NCBI GenBank assembly: GCA_963791315.1
Contig: CAWBRQ010000008.1
Location: 62,001-126,000 of the forward strand
Direction of reading: 5' to 3'
From: JACCZX01 sp963791315
GTDB taxonomy: Bacteria > Pseudomonadota > Gammaproteobacteria > Burkholderiales > Burkholderiaceae_F
DNA: 64,000 nucleotides
The position numbers and the translations under genes were made by a program. This document shows, piece after piece, positions 56,100 to 64,000 of this stretch. The notes below the pieces were generated by a model, which saw only the letters and a list, made by a program, of their open reading frames with translations, did no database searches and was not told the DNA's origin. How positions within the stretch are numbered: the stretch's first letter is position 1; the number at the start of each line of letters is the position of its first letter.

Positions 56100-58229
56100 A
56101 TGAAGCGACGGCAGTTTTTAACTCAAGTAAGCGTGGCTGCGGCTACAGTGCTTGATGCAGGCGGCGGAAGAGCAGCGGAACCGCTCGCTGCGGCGACGCC
56201 GGGCCCCTCTCAGGCAAGAGGGCCTGCCCCGGCCTCCGCCTCGGGTCTGCCGACCCTTATGCTGCATCCATCTTCCAGCGGCACGCAGCCCTATTTTGCT
56301 GCCGTGTATCCGCTCGAGGGAGCGGTTGCGTCAAACCAGACGCTCGAGTCCGAGGACGATCCAACCCTTCGCGGATCGGTCTTGTCGCGCTGGCCCGATG
56401 GTTCGGCATCGGTCGTCGTGCTAGGCGGAGAAATCGCGGTCACTGCTGGCAGCGCAAAGTTCGTACGCTTGCGCCCCGGCAATACGACCGGTACTTCACT
56501 CAAGCCCGCACGGATTGGCCAGTTGGTTTCCGATGTGTCGATTTCATTCGGCGCTCTCGGCAATGTGCTGCTAACCGATTTCTCGGTGCCGCATAAGATC
56601 TGGTGGGCGAACGAGCGCCTGATTTGTTGCCGCTATCGAGTGCCGATAGGTAGCGACGCAACCCTCGAGGCGCTTATCGACATTCATGCGTTTTCGTCGA
56701 ACCACGCATTCGTGGAGATCGTGGTCGAGAACGGCAAGGTGAACTCAAGTTCATCAGCTCCGAGCGCGCCGGCGAACAAGTCCTACACGGCGACTGTCAG
56801 TGTCAATGGAAGCGCCATTGCCACGGTCACTTCGTCATCGGGACCAGGAGGAGTGCACCAGCCGTTCCGCGCGTGGTACGCGTCGACGTGGGTCAATGGC
56901 GACCCGGGCATCGCGGTGACACACGACGCGGCCGCAATGCAAGCGCATCCGATGCTGCACAAGGTCTGGAAAGCGGGTAACAGCAAGGCCGCGTACGCGA
57001 CCGATGCGTATACGCCGTGGACTGCAGGAAGATGGCCGAAGTCTGAGATGGATGCGGGAGGTGACAGCCCACAGATCGGTTCTCTGACAAAGTGGGATTC
57101 GGACTACTTGCAGACGGGTGACGCGAACGCGCGCAATGGCGTGATCACAAATGCTCTGGCGCTGCTGTCGTTCAATCTCAACTACCGCGACTCGACCACT
57201 GGCCTGGTTCCCAGCGCCGCCCAGACAATTGGCAAACGGATGGCCGGGCAAGCGAACTGGCCCGCTACCTACCGTGAGCCACAACACCATACGAGCAATC
57301 CGCTGGCGTGGGAAGTATCCCATCACGGCGCTGCCGGATTGATTGCATTTCTGTGCCGTCCATCTCCGGTCTTTATCGAAATCGCCCAGAAGATCGCAGC
57401 ATTCAACGGTGCAAACATGTCGACCAATTGGGTGCACGGCGTCGCCAACTACCAATGTCGAGGCGTCGCCTGGTGCGCGCGAAGCCTTGCACATGCCATC
57501 TACCTGACGCCAGATGCATTTGCGTCAGGCGAACTCAGTTCCTGGAAGCGGTCTGCGAAGGAAGCCTTGTACCGAAACGTACAGTACTGGACTGCGACGA
57601 GGGCGTTGCCCAACCCCAAGGGAAACTGTCCACTGGGTTTTGTCCTCGAGTACAGCGTGGACTCAGGTCCGGATCTGGATCCGACCAAGCCGGGAATGCA
57701 GCGGTCAACCTTTCAGGACGAGTTTTTCATTACCGAGGTCTGCAAGGTTGCCAATTCGAAACTCTTGAGTCGCACGCAGCAGGTCGAACTCAGTGCGATT
57801 GCGGATGCAGCGTGCCAGTTCCCAATAAGGTTCGTCAATGAATCCATCAATTGCGAGTTCCGCGCGATCGGCGCGAGCCAGCTCACTGTCAGCTCGCACC
57901 CGGAGGTGTACGTCGAGTCGAACTGGGCCGCAGTACAGGCGTTTCAGTTTCCCGGTGACCCTCCCCCAGGCCCGGGTAAGTGGCTCTCAGGCAGGAATGT
58001 GTCAACCTATTCCGCACTTACGCCTGAGGACTCATCGATTGTGGCAGGAGCCACTTCGTACGGCTCGCTTTTCTGGTCTGCCTTTTCAACTGCGGTAGAG
58101 AGGAACGTGAGCGGAGCCTCTACAGCTTGGGACAAAGTGGTGACAAATGGTGGAATCACCAATCTGTCGACGTGGGCTGACGGCTTTGCCGACGATCCTC
58201 GTCATGGCTTCTATCCGAGAACCAAGTGA
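56100..58229 (+). CDS. Large Tat-exported protein, possible RIFT-barrel/toroid polysaccharide enzyme
   Basis: A 709-residue protein from ATG 56100 or 56103. The signal MKRRQFLTQVSVAAATVLDA is Tat-type. A low-complexity Ala/Pro/Ser region follows to about residue 50. Residues 50-130 (HPSSSGTQPYFAAVYPLEGA, SVLSRWPDGSASVVVLGGEI) match the RIFT-barrel start of PcRGLX/YetA-like lyases in style. The middle (WARNGVITNALALLSFNLNY-like helices, HHTSNPLAWEVSHHGAAGLI, NYQCRGVAWCARSLAHAIYL) looks like an alpha/alpha toroid. If correct, it acts on the exported polysaccharide. The assignment is tentative. Its stop overlaps the next start as TGATG. Confidence 0.55.
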   Translation: MKRRQFLTQVSVAAATVLDAGGGRAAEPLAAATPGPSQARGPAPASASGLPTLMLHPSSSGTQPYFAAVYPLEGAVASNQTLESEDDPTLRGSVLSRWPDGSASVVVLGGEIAVTAGSAKFVRLRPGNTTGTSLKPARIGQLVSDVSISFGALGNVLLTDFSVPHKIWWANERLICCRYRVPIGSDATLEALIDIHAFSSNHAFVEIVVENGKVNSSSSAPSAPANKSYTATVSVNGSAIATVTSSSGPGGVHQPFRAWYASTWVNGDPGIAVTHDAAAMQAHPMLHKVWKAGNSKAAYATDAYTPWTAGRWPKSEMDAGGDSPQIGSLTKWDSDYLQTGDANARNGVITNALALLSFNLNYRDSTTGLVPSAAQTIGKRMAGQANWPATYREPQHHTSNPLAWEVSHHGAAGLIAFLCRPSPVFIEIAQKIAAFNGANMSTNWVHGVANYQCRGVAWCARSLAHAIYLTPDAFASGELSSWKRSAKEALYRNVQYWTATRALPNPKGNCPLGFVLEYSVDSGPDLDPTKPGMQRSTFQDEFFITEVCKVANSKLLSRTQQVELSAIADAACQFPIRFVNESINCEFRAIGASQLTVSSHPEVYVESNWAAVQAFQFPGDPPPGPGKWLSGRNVSTYSALTPEDSSIVAGATSYGSLFWSAFSTAVERNVSGASTAWDKVVTNGGITNLSTWADGFADDPRHGFYPRTK

Positions 58230-59503
58230 TGGCTAGCCTTACTTCTATTCCAGTCGCCATCAAGGTAACGCCGGTACCGGTCTATGTCAGCGGCCTTGCG
58301 ACATTTCAAAGCAGGGAGCTTGTTGGCGCATACGGACCGTCTGGCTCGTTTGGAAAAGCACGGCCGCTCGCTTCTGCTTTGCAGGGATGGGCGACGTCGA
58401 AGGGCGGTGCGTTCAACCAGTTCAACACCGCGCGCATTTGCTCCGACTATTCGGGCGGCTGCGAAGATCGCACGAACAAGCGCATCCATTGGGGTGGTGA
58501 CGGGGGTCACGCCTCGACCGCCTGCAACGGTGCGTTTTTCTATGATGTGCGTGACGACGGCACGGGTAGGCCGAGGGGTGCGTACGGAGTGCCCGGTACG
58601 TTCAGTGCGCTAAGTGACGTGCCGTCCGCGCCTGTTCCGGCCATCTGGCCAGATGGGCGACCCAACGCGGCACACACCTATCTGGCCCGTGGTTACTGTC
58701 CGACGAACAATCGACATTACAAGTTCGGTCACTTGTCAGCGTACACAGCCGGGTCTGGTTCGGCGGTCTCATCGCCCGCGTGGTGTAACCCTGACTCTAC
58801 ATCGCATTGGCCAACAAACAACTGGCACACGTTCTCAGGGCCGTCTTTCGCCTTCGATGGCGAAGGTGATTGGGTGATGGTCAGCCCGGACGGAACCAAG
58901 GCGCTGTACGGAATCCTGAAGGATGGAAGCCAGCCCGCCAGGTTCTACGACATGGTGAACGGCACTTGGGGCGCACAGGAAAAGGTCACAAACAGTCCGC
59001 AGTGGAACGGCAATATGCAAACCTATGTATGGGACAGCATCCGGAACCGTGCCTTGCTGATTACCGCCGGCATCGGGGCTCAGATGGATGTGGACTGGGT
59101 CGCCGAAAGGCTGAGCAACCAGACAAGGATCACACGCGCTGGTGATCTGCTGGGTCTCGACCGAAACACACAGTCTGTGTGGTTTGACGCGGACCGTCAT
59201 TACCTTGGCAAAGCGGCCAACACAAAGGGTGTCATTTGGTGTTTCGGCGGTCGCAATCCGCAATCGAATATGAACGACATTACCGAGTTCGATCCCGTGA
59301 ACTACACGGCGGTTCGTTACCGATTGAGCGGGCAGATTCCGCAGCAGGCACAACAAAGTGGCGGCTTGTATCAAGGGCTCATGAACAGGCACGTGTTTAT
59401 TCCGGAGTGGCGCACGGTGTTCTTTGTGACCGATATGGAGCGTGGCGCGTACGCAGTGAGACTGCCTGGCGCCGCGGAGGACACTTCTCTTCTTGCTATT
59501 TAG
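58229..59503 (+). CDS. Beta-propeller (kelch/galactose-oxidase-like) protein without signal peptide
   Basis: A 424-residue protein whose ATG at 58229 overlaps the stop of the large Tat protein. The sequence is repetitive and rich in W, G and D: RIHWGGDGGHASTACNGAFF, HYKFGHLSAYTAGSGSAVSS, GPSFAFDGEGDWVMVSPDGT, NGNMQTYVWDSIRNRALLIT, VIWCFGGRNPQSNMNDITEF. This is the pattern of a seven-bladed kelch-like propeller. There is no signal peptide or lipobox. It could leave the cell bound to its Tat-exported partner, or stay in the cytosol. Function unknown; a carbohydrate-related role is inferred from context. Confidence 0.6.
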   Translation: MASLTSIPVAIKVTPVPVYVSGLATFQSRELVGAYGPSGSFGKARPLASALQGWATSKGGAFNQFNTARICSDYSGGCEDRTNKRIHWGGDGGHASTACNGAFFYDVRDDGTGRPRGAYGVPGTFSALSDVPSAPVPAIWPDGRPNAAHTYLARGYCPTNNRHYKFGHLSAYTAGSGSAVSSPAWCNPDSTSHWPTNNWHTFSGPSFAFDGEGDWVMVSPDGTKALYGILKDGSQPARFYDMVNGTWGAQEKVTNSPQWNGNMQTYVWDSIRNRALLITAGIGAQMDVDWVAERLSNQTRITRAGDLLGLDRNTQSVWFDADRHYLGKAANTKGVIWCFGGRNPQSNMNDITEFDPVNYTAVRYRLSGQIPQQAQQSGGLYQGLMNRHVFIPEWRTVFFVTDMERGAYAVRLPGAAEDTSLLAI

Positions 59504-59587
59504 AGAAGAGGGAGTGAATAGACGGTCGGGGGCTGTGAGTTTCGATCAGCAGCCAGCATGCGAATGTATCTGTTCCGGTTCTTGTAT

Positions 59588-60250
59588 CTACTCGCGCCAG
59601 TGGCCAGCCTTTATCAGCTTCTCGCGCAAGCCGGGGAGTTCGATGCCCGCACCATAGGCTCTTGCTGCGTATGACCGCGCCCGCTCGTAGTCACCCAAAT
59701 CAACCAAGACCAGCCCCATGTTGTAGAGAAGTATTGAATCGTCCGGAGCAAGTTTTTCGGCCACTTCGAATCGCCGCAAAGCATCGGCTTGGCGACCAAC
59801 GCGTGCTAGATAGGTACCGTATAGCTTCGAGACCACCGGGTCATCCGGCCGAAACTCGACGCCCCGCATCAAGTAGCACTCGACGGGCATACTGGCACCT
59901 GAAGGTTGGGGCTTCTGATCGCGGAACGACAACCTGATCAGAGAGTTCAGAGCACGCGGGTGGTTCGGAACGTATCGCAAGAGAAAGTCGATGTCGACCC
60001 CCAGTGAGCCACTTTTGCCCCTGACCAAGGCCTCCACATCGCGGTCGAAGTGATTGCTTTCGATCTGCTTCACTCTTGGCTGATCGCGAGCATCGTAGTA
60101 GTCGAGACGCTCCTCCATCCACACCGGCGAAGGGCACTCCGCTGGCGCGAAACGCACCGATTGGCCGTAGACTGAATCGGCAGCCGTAAAGAAGGTGAAG
60201 ACTGCGCCGAGCGCGCAAACGAGACTCTGCGGAATGAGCTTGTCTGACAT
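59588..60250 (-). CDS. Exported TPR protein
   Basis: A 220-residue protein from the ATG at 60250 with a signal peptide (LVCALGAVFTFFTAADSVYG). The middle (YYDARDQPRVKQIESNHFDR, LLRYVPNHPRALNSLIRLSF) leads to two or three TPR units (PVVSKLYGTYLARVGRQADA, DDSILLYNMGLVLVDLGDYE, SYAARAYGAGIELPGLREKL). Two Cys (APAECPSP, MPVECYLMRG) may pair. TPR proteins in polysaccharide loci often scaffold the export apparatus. It is divergent from the PLP decarboxylase gene. A possible -24/-12 element lies at 60298-60312. Confidence 0.75.
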   Translation of the reverse strand: MSDKLIPQSLVCALGAVFTFFTAADSVYGQSVRFAPAECPSPVWMEERLDYYDARDQPRVKQIESNHFDRDVEALVRGKSGSLGVDIDFLLRYVPNHPRALNSLIRLSFRDQKPQPSGASMPVECYLMRGVEFRPDDPVVSKLYGTYLARVGRQADALRRFEVAEKLAPDDSILLYNMGLVLVDLGDYERARSYAARAYGAGIELPGLREKLIKAGHWRE

Positions 60251-60297
60251 GTGTCGATCTACTGTAGGTCGGTGCTTATTGCTATCCACACTTGAGC

Positions 60298-60312
60298 GCA
60301 CATCATTGACCA
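60298..60312 (-). promoter_or_regulatory. Possible sigma-54 promoter before the TPR gene
   Basis: Minus-strand TGGTCAATGATGTGC has GG and GC 10 bases apart, 48 bases before the ATG at 60250. The -24 half is weak (TGGTCA), so it is less certain than the PEP-CTERM promoters. Confidence 0.3.
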
Positions 60313-60545
60313 CCCCGATTAAACCAGCGCAGCAGGTCATTGCCCAGTCGTAATAACGGTAGGGTCCCGCCGTTGGTTGGCCACGCAACCCAGCATTTTT
60401 CGCACCCTCTGCGCAAGTGACGCGCAGGTAGCCATAGCTCCATGGCTCACCCGGTTGGAAAAATTACGCAGGCTCGTTGCCATCGATAGAATTCTCCTGC
60501 GAAACCTGGTCCAGGTCTCGCGTTAAGGAACATCGAAAAGGAAAC

Positions 60546-62000
60546 ATGGGGCCAATGCTTGAGCATCTGAAAAAGACTCTTAAGAGCGCGGTATTACGTG
60601 AACTCCACCGGCGCAACGAATTGCTGCGCGACCGTCTCGGTCAGGTCGATGGAATTTCGCCGGCCGCGTGGGGAGCCAGTCGCAACTCCGCAAGCGAATT
60701 GGTCATCGGCGGTTGCAGCGTACCTGCCCTCGCTCGCGAGTTTGGCACGCCGCTGTACGTTGTCGATAAGGCTCGCCTTAAGGCGGACTTCGAGGACTTT
60801 GTCGGCAGCTTTCGGAATATCTATCCAAAGATTGAGGTCGGTTATTCCTACAAGACTAATCCGCTGCCCGGGGTGCTCGCAGAACTACACCGGTTTGGAG
60901 CGCTCGCAGAGGTCATTTCTCACTTTGAACTCTGGCTCGCACTACGTTTGGGAGTTCCGCCTGAACGCATTCTCTTCAATGGCCCAGGCAAGACTCCGGA
61001 AGCCATCGGGCTGGCGGTTCGAGAAGGTGTCTCGTTGATCAATATAGACGGCTTGGCAGAGATCGATGAAATAGCAAGTGCAGCGGCGCGTTCTGGTCGA
61101 CGGCAGGCGGTGGGCGTTCGTATCGTGACTTCCGTCGGTTGGTCAGCGCAGTTCGGCCTCAGTGTGAAGTCGGGCGATGCATTCGAAGCATTTCGCCGAA
61201 TCGCGACCCATCCTCACTTGACAGCGACTGGACTTCACTTTCACCTTGGAACCGGTATTCGTGAAGCGCCCATCTATCTGAAAGCGGTGCGAGAGATGCT
61301 CGACTTCGCACATCGGCTCAAATCGGAGCTCAAGATTGAAATCATGCACCTCGATCTTGGTGGCGGGTTTGGAGTTCCGACCGTGCGTCCGATGTCGATC
61401 TGGGATCAACGTCTCATCGCGAACGGGATGCCTCCGGGGCCTGTTGATATGGAAGCCGCAGCGCGACCGAGCGACTACTCGCGAAGCATCATCGATCTGG
61501 TTCGACAACACTACCCGGGCCAAGACTCGTCGCTGCCCATCATCTATTTTGAGCCTGGGCGCGCATTGAGCAGCCGAGCCCAGTGCCTCATCCTAAAGGT
61601 GCTGGCGGTCAAGGAGAGTGGCGGCAGCCGGCTCAAGGTGATACTCGACGGAGGCAAGAACATCGCGATGCCGACCGGCTACGAAGTGCACGAACTGCTG
61701 CCAGTGAACGGTGCAACCAATGCTGGGCACGAGAACATCGACTTCTTCGGACCCCTATGTCATCCGGGTGACCAACTTTTCGTCGCGAAGCGATTTCCCC
61801 GTCTTGCCCCTGGAGATCTGGTTGCCGTGATGGACGCCGGCGCGTACTTCGTTCCAAATCAGATGAACTTTTCTCACACTCGACCGGCGGCGGTGATGGT
61901 TGCCGAAGGGCGACCGCATGTATTGCGAGACCGAGAATCGTTTGGAGATATCGTAAGGCTTGATCGGTTGGATGCAACAGACCGGTTGCTTGCCGCGTGA
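60546..62000 (+). CDS. Fold-type III PLP decarboxylase, diaminopimelate-decarboxylase-like
   Basis: A 484-residue enzyme from ATG 60546 after AAGGAAAC. The PLP lysine is in VGYSYKTNPLPGVLAELHRF. HFHLGTGIREAPIYLKAV, MHLDLGGGFGVP and YFEPGRALSS line the cofactor. FFGPLCHPGDQLFV provides the second-subunit Cys and DAGAYFVPNQMNFSH the last active-site tyrosine region. This is the Orn/DAP decarboxylase group 2 fold; close relatives occur in exosortase-associated loci. It may make an amine or amino acid used on the polymer. It is 70-90 residues longer than typical LysA, mainly at the N-terminus. Confidence 0.87.
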   Translation: MGPMLEHLKKTLKSAVLRELHRRNELLRDRLGQVDGISPAAWGASRNSASELVIGGCSVPALAREFGTPLYVVDKARLKADFEDFVGSFRNIYPKIEVGYSYKTNPLPGVLAELHRFGALAEVISHFELWLALRLGVPPERILFNGPGKTPEAIGLAVREGVSLINIDGLAEIDEIASAAARSGRRQAVGVRIVTSVGWSAQFGLSVKSGDAFEAFRRIATHPHLTATGLHFHLGTGIREAPIYLKAVREMLDFAHRLKSELKIEIMHLDLGGGFGVPTVRPMSIWDQRLIANGMPPGPVDMEAAARPSDYSRSIIDLVRQHYPGQDSSLPIIYFEPGRALSSRAQCLILKVLAVKESGGSRLKVILDGGKNIAMPTGYEVHELLPVNGATNAGHENIDFFGPLCHPGDQLFVAKRFPRLAPGDLVAVMDAGAYFVPNQMNFSHTRPAAVMVAEGRPHVLRDRESFGDIVRLDRLDATDRLLAA

Positions 62001-62060
62001 TCTTCCTTTCGCTACACCGACCGAGCGGCTTTGAAAGACAGTCGCCGACATCAGCCCGAC

Positions 62061-64000
62061 CTAACGCAAATACCACAACGCGGCCAGAATCCCAAAGCTC
62101 AGCCACGCAAGCGATGCCATTGTCCTGAGCACTGGCACACTGCCCGGCTTGAAGCGACGCGCGGCGCCGATCACCGCTTCCTGTAGTGCGAGGATGATCA
62201 GAGCAAGCATCGTCACTCGGTAACGGTAGAAGGTGAGGTCGCGCACCCCTGGAAACTCGCGCATCGCAGCCTCGTAAGCCGAAACAATTTCCCGACGACG
62301 TGGCTCGATGTCTGCTGAAGCCACGAGCTCCACGCTTTCATCGCGGCCGTCGGCAAATCGAATCGAAAGACGGTCGTTTACACGCCGCACGACTAAATGG
62401 TCTTGCTCACTGTCCACCGAAATGGTCCACTGGGTCTCGTCTCGCTCGGCGCTCTCCATGCGGATCGACACTCTCTGTTCTCCGAGTTTCAGCACCGTGG
62501 CGACGGGCATCCGATCCGCACGTTGCTGCACCTCGATTGCGGGTGCGGGCGTCGGCTGTCCTGCGCGGACGATCCACCCACCGAAGGGTGTGAGGCTTCC
62601 CACTCTGATTGAAGGTGCTGACGCAAGAGGGCCAGCAAAAATCAGACGAGCCGCCGCCGTTGAATCGAACGATCGCAGCAAGAACTCCTTTTCACCCGTG
62701 GCCTGTACTTTGATTTCGGGCATCATCGTCCATAGACTTTCGACGAGTTGGACTTGGGGAGCCGCCGCGGAATCCAACACGATCCACGTGCTCCCGTTGA
62801 TCTCCACGATCTGTCGACGCACCGATTCGCCCTGCAACAGCCTGCGTTCGAGGTCAAATGCCGAAACCGAACGCGAGGAACCTGCCCCCCGCAGTACAGT
62901 TTCGCGGACGACTCGCGGTGATTCGCCGTGAAAGTGAGGCGCGTTCGAACCACGCCAACCGTTGGCGTCTTCAAAGCCTCGAGCGCCGTATGGCCAGTAC
63001 CCCGAGTTGGTCAGCCACGTGCGCCCTTGGGCCCAGACCGCGATGGCCATGTCGTCTGCAAGCTTGTGCGCGCGAGAAGGGAAATTTGACCAGGTCACAA
63101 CGGTCTGACTGAGGCTTTGCGGCCGCGGCCAAGTTTCAACGCCCCGCCATCCGACAGCGAAGCCCGCGACACCGTACAGTCGGCTCGCCGGTATCGGAGC
63201 GCTTGTCGGATCAACGCTATCCTCGATTGTCCGCGGCGAGTGATCGGTATTTCCGTACACGGGGAGCGTTCGGTCCGGCCGCTGCAACAGATGCGAAAAC
63301 TCGGTAACGCGCTCAAGCAGGCGGGGCCAGTCCGGAGGAATAGGACATCCGCTCAACTCGAAAACGCGCATCGTCTTGATCAGCAGATCACGACCAAACT
63401 CGTGGTAACCCGCCGAATGTTCGAGCACCGGTCCTTCGGCGTCTATGTAGTAGCGCATCTGCTTCACGGTGCGTGTGCAGCCTACGGTCTTGAAGGATTC
63501 AGCGCGAGGCAGCGTCGGAAACGCGATCGCAAGCTGAATCAACGCAATGTTCTGCATGATTCCATGGTTGGTCCGGCTGTTGTAAAGCGCGGGCTTCGCC
63601 AATCTCGCTCCGGTGCGGTCTGCCAGCTGCAGTACCGAGCGCGCTGCGGCTGGATCAAGATCGTTCCGCTCCCGTGCGAAAGACCAGAGCAGAGCTAGTG
63701 TTGGAACACGCGCAGCGAGCGCGTGGTCGTTCCATAGCAGTCCTCGCGGCACCAGACGCCAAGCGTCGACCCGGTCGAACGCGAGCGTCTCATCAACCGC
63801 CGCGTCGAGAAATCGCTGATCGCGCGTTGCCGAGTAGGCGCCGAGCAGGAGGCGGACCGTCCCCAAGCTCGCAATCTGAAGCGCGTGGAAAGGCAAGCCT
63901 GCATCCAGGTGTGACGCCCGAAACGGAAACGGCAGCACAGCCATCGGCTGCCCGGCGAACTGTACGTTGCCGGAAAGGACTCCTTCCCCAAGTTGTCGGA
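62061..64000 (-). CDS. Heparinase II/III family protein with C-terminal membrane anchor, 5' end outside
   Basis: The frame stays open to the window edge (reading DNLGEGVLSGNVQFAGQPMA), so the N-terminus is missing. The alpha-toroid has SRTNHGIMQNIALIQLAIAF and LEHSAGYHEFGRDLLIKTMR, holding the Asn/His and Tyr/His sites of heparinase-type lyases. The beta-sandwich (WSNFPSRAHKLADDMAIAVW, TNSGYWPYGARGFEDANGWR, GSNAPHFHGESPRVVRETVL) follows. Two membrane helices end the protein (VTMLALIILALQEAVIGAAR, TMASLAWLSFGILAALWYLR), which is unusual. It probably cleaves a uronic-acid-containing surface polymer at the membrane, for turnover or chain-length control. Confidence 0.82.
   Translation of the reverse strand, partial: RQLGEGVLSGNVQFAGQPMAVLPFPFRASHLDAGLPFHALQIASLGTVRLLLGAYSATRDQRFLDAAVDETLAFDRVDAWRLVPRGLLWNDHALAARVPTLALLWSFARERNDLDPAAARSVLQLADRTGARLAKPALYNSRTNHGIMQNIALIQLAIAFPTLPRAESFKTVGCTRTVKQMRYYIDAEGPVLEHSAGYHEFGRDLLIKTMRVFELSGCPIPPDWPRLLERVTEFSHLLQRPDRTLPVYGNTDHSPRTIEDSVDPTSAPIPASRLYGVAGFAVGWRGVETWPRPQSLSQTVVTWSNFPSRAHKLADDMAIAVWAQGRTWLTNSGYWPYGARGFEDANGWRGSNAPHFHGESPRVVRETVLRGAGSSRSVSAFDLERRLLQGESVRRQIVEINGSTWIVLDSAAAPQVQLVESLWTMMPEIKVQATGEKEFLLRSFDSTAAARLIFAGPLASAPSIRVGSLTPFGGWIVRAGQPTPAPAIEVQQRADRMPVATVLKLGEQRVSIRMESAERDETQWTISVDSEQDHLVVRRVNDRLSIRFADGRDESVELVASADIEPRRREIVSAYEAAMREFPGVRDLTFYRYRVTMLALIILALQEAVIGAARRFKPGSVPVLRTMASLAWLSFGILAALWYLR

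Noticed and set aside
34149..64000. Integrated element bordered by a tRNA-Asn repeat
   Set aside because: No integrase, transposase or second copy of the tRNA end was found in the window.

Overview
The window is GC-rich bacterial DNA, most likely from a Burkholderiales-type betaproteobacterium. Three things suggest this: the gene order ilvB-ilvH-ilvC-(SIMPL)-psd-pssA-leuA, the sigma factor/DUF3619/DUF3106/RDD gene string, and the combination of a phasin with PEP-CTERM surface proteins. I made no database comparison, so the lineage is an inference.

Layout. (1) 1-7.5 kb, minus strand: an operon for branched-chain amino acids (ilvBHC, leuA) and phosphatidylethanolamine (psd, pssA), followed by the start of a LivK-type binding protein. 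(2) 7.7-11 kb: an RNA polymerase sigma factor with its DUF3619 partner, DUF3106 and RDD proteins, then two genes of unknown role. (3) 11-24 kb: a Yej/Opp-type peptide ABC transporter (dual ATPase and two permeases, minus strand), divergent from five tandem family-5 solute-binding proteins on the plus strand. Four have clear Tat-like signals and the first a looser one; the fifth is riddled with frameshifts. (4) 24-30 kb: a lipase-like hydrolase, a two-module SDR resembling fatty acyl-CoA reductases, a phasin, a TetR regulator, a helical repeat protein, a DUF924 protein and a low-molecular-weight phosphatase. (5) 30.5-34.2 kb: uvrB, an aromatic aminotransferase and tRNA-Asn. (6) 34.3-39 kb: five PEP-CTERM proteins. 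Four have a -24/-12 (sigma-54-type) promoter 35-57 bases before the start codon. (7) 39-64 kb: a surface-polysaccharide locus. It holds CDP-sugar synthesis genes, a PIG-L deacetylase, a SAF-domain dehydrogenase, an FAD enzyme, a GT2 glycosyltransferase, a Wzx-type flippase, two Fn3 lipoproteins, a FemAB-like PEP-CTERM-associated protein, a methyltransferase, several Tat-exported proteins, a beta-propeller, a fold-III PLP decarboxylase and a heparinase II/III-like enzyme that runs off the end.

Reading regions 6 and 7 together, the cell probably builds an extracellular polysaccharide containing an unusual CDP-derived sugar. It also displays PEP-CTERM proteins whose expression depends on RpoN, as in exosortase systems with PrsK/PrsR. 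No exosortase gene is inside the window.

A strong technical signal runs through everything: about 20 single-base frameshifts, many in genes that should be essential (leuA, psd, ilvH), with the frame-corrected proteins otherwise intact. This looks like uncorrected consensus error more than gene decay, and I have annotated the genes through the shifts. The most striking sequence object is a roughly 117-codon proline-coding tract in one Fn3 lipoprotein, whose neighbouring paralogue has only a short linker.
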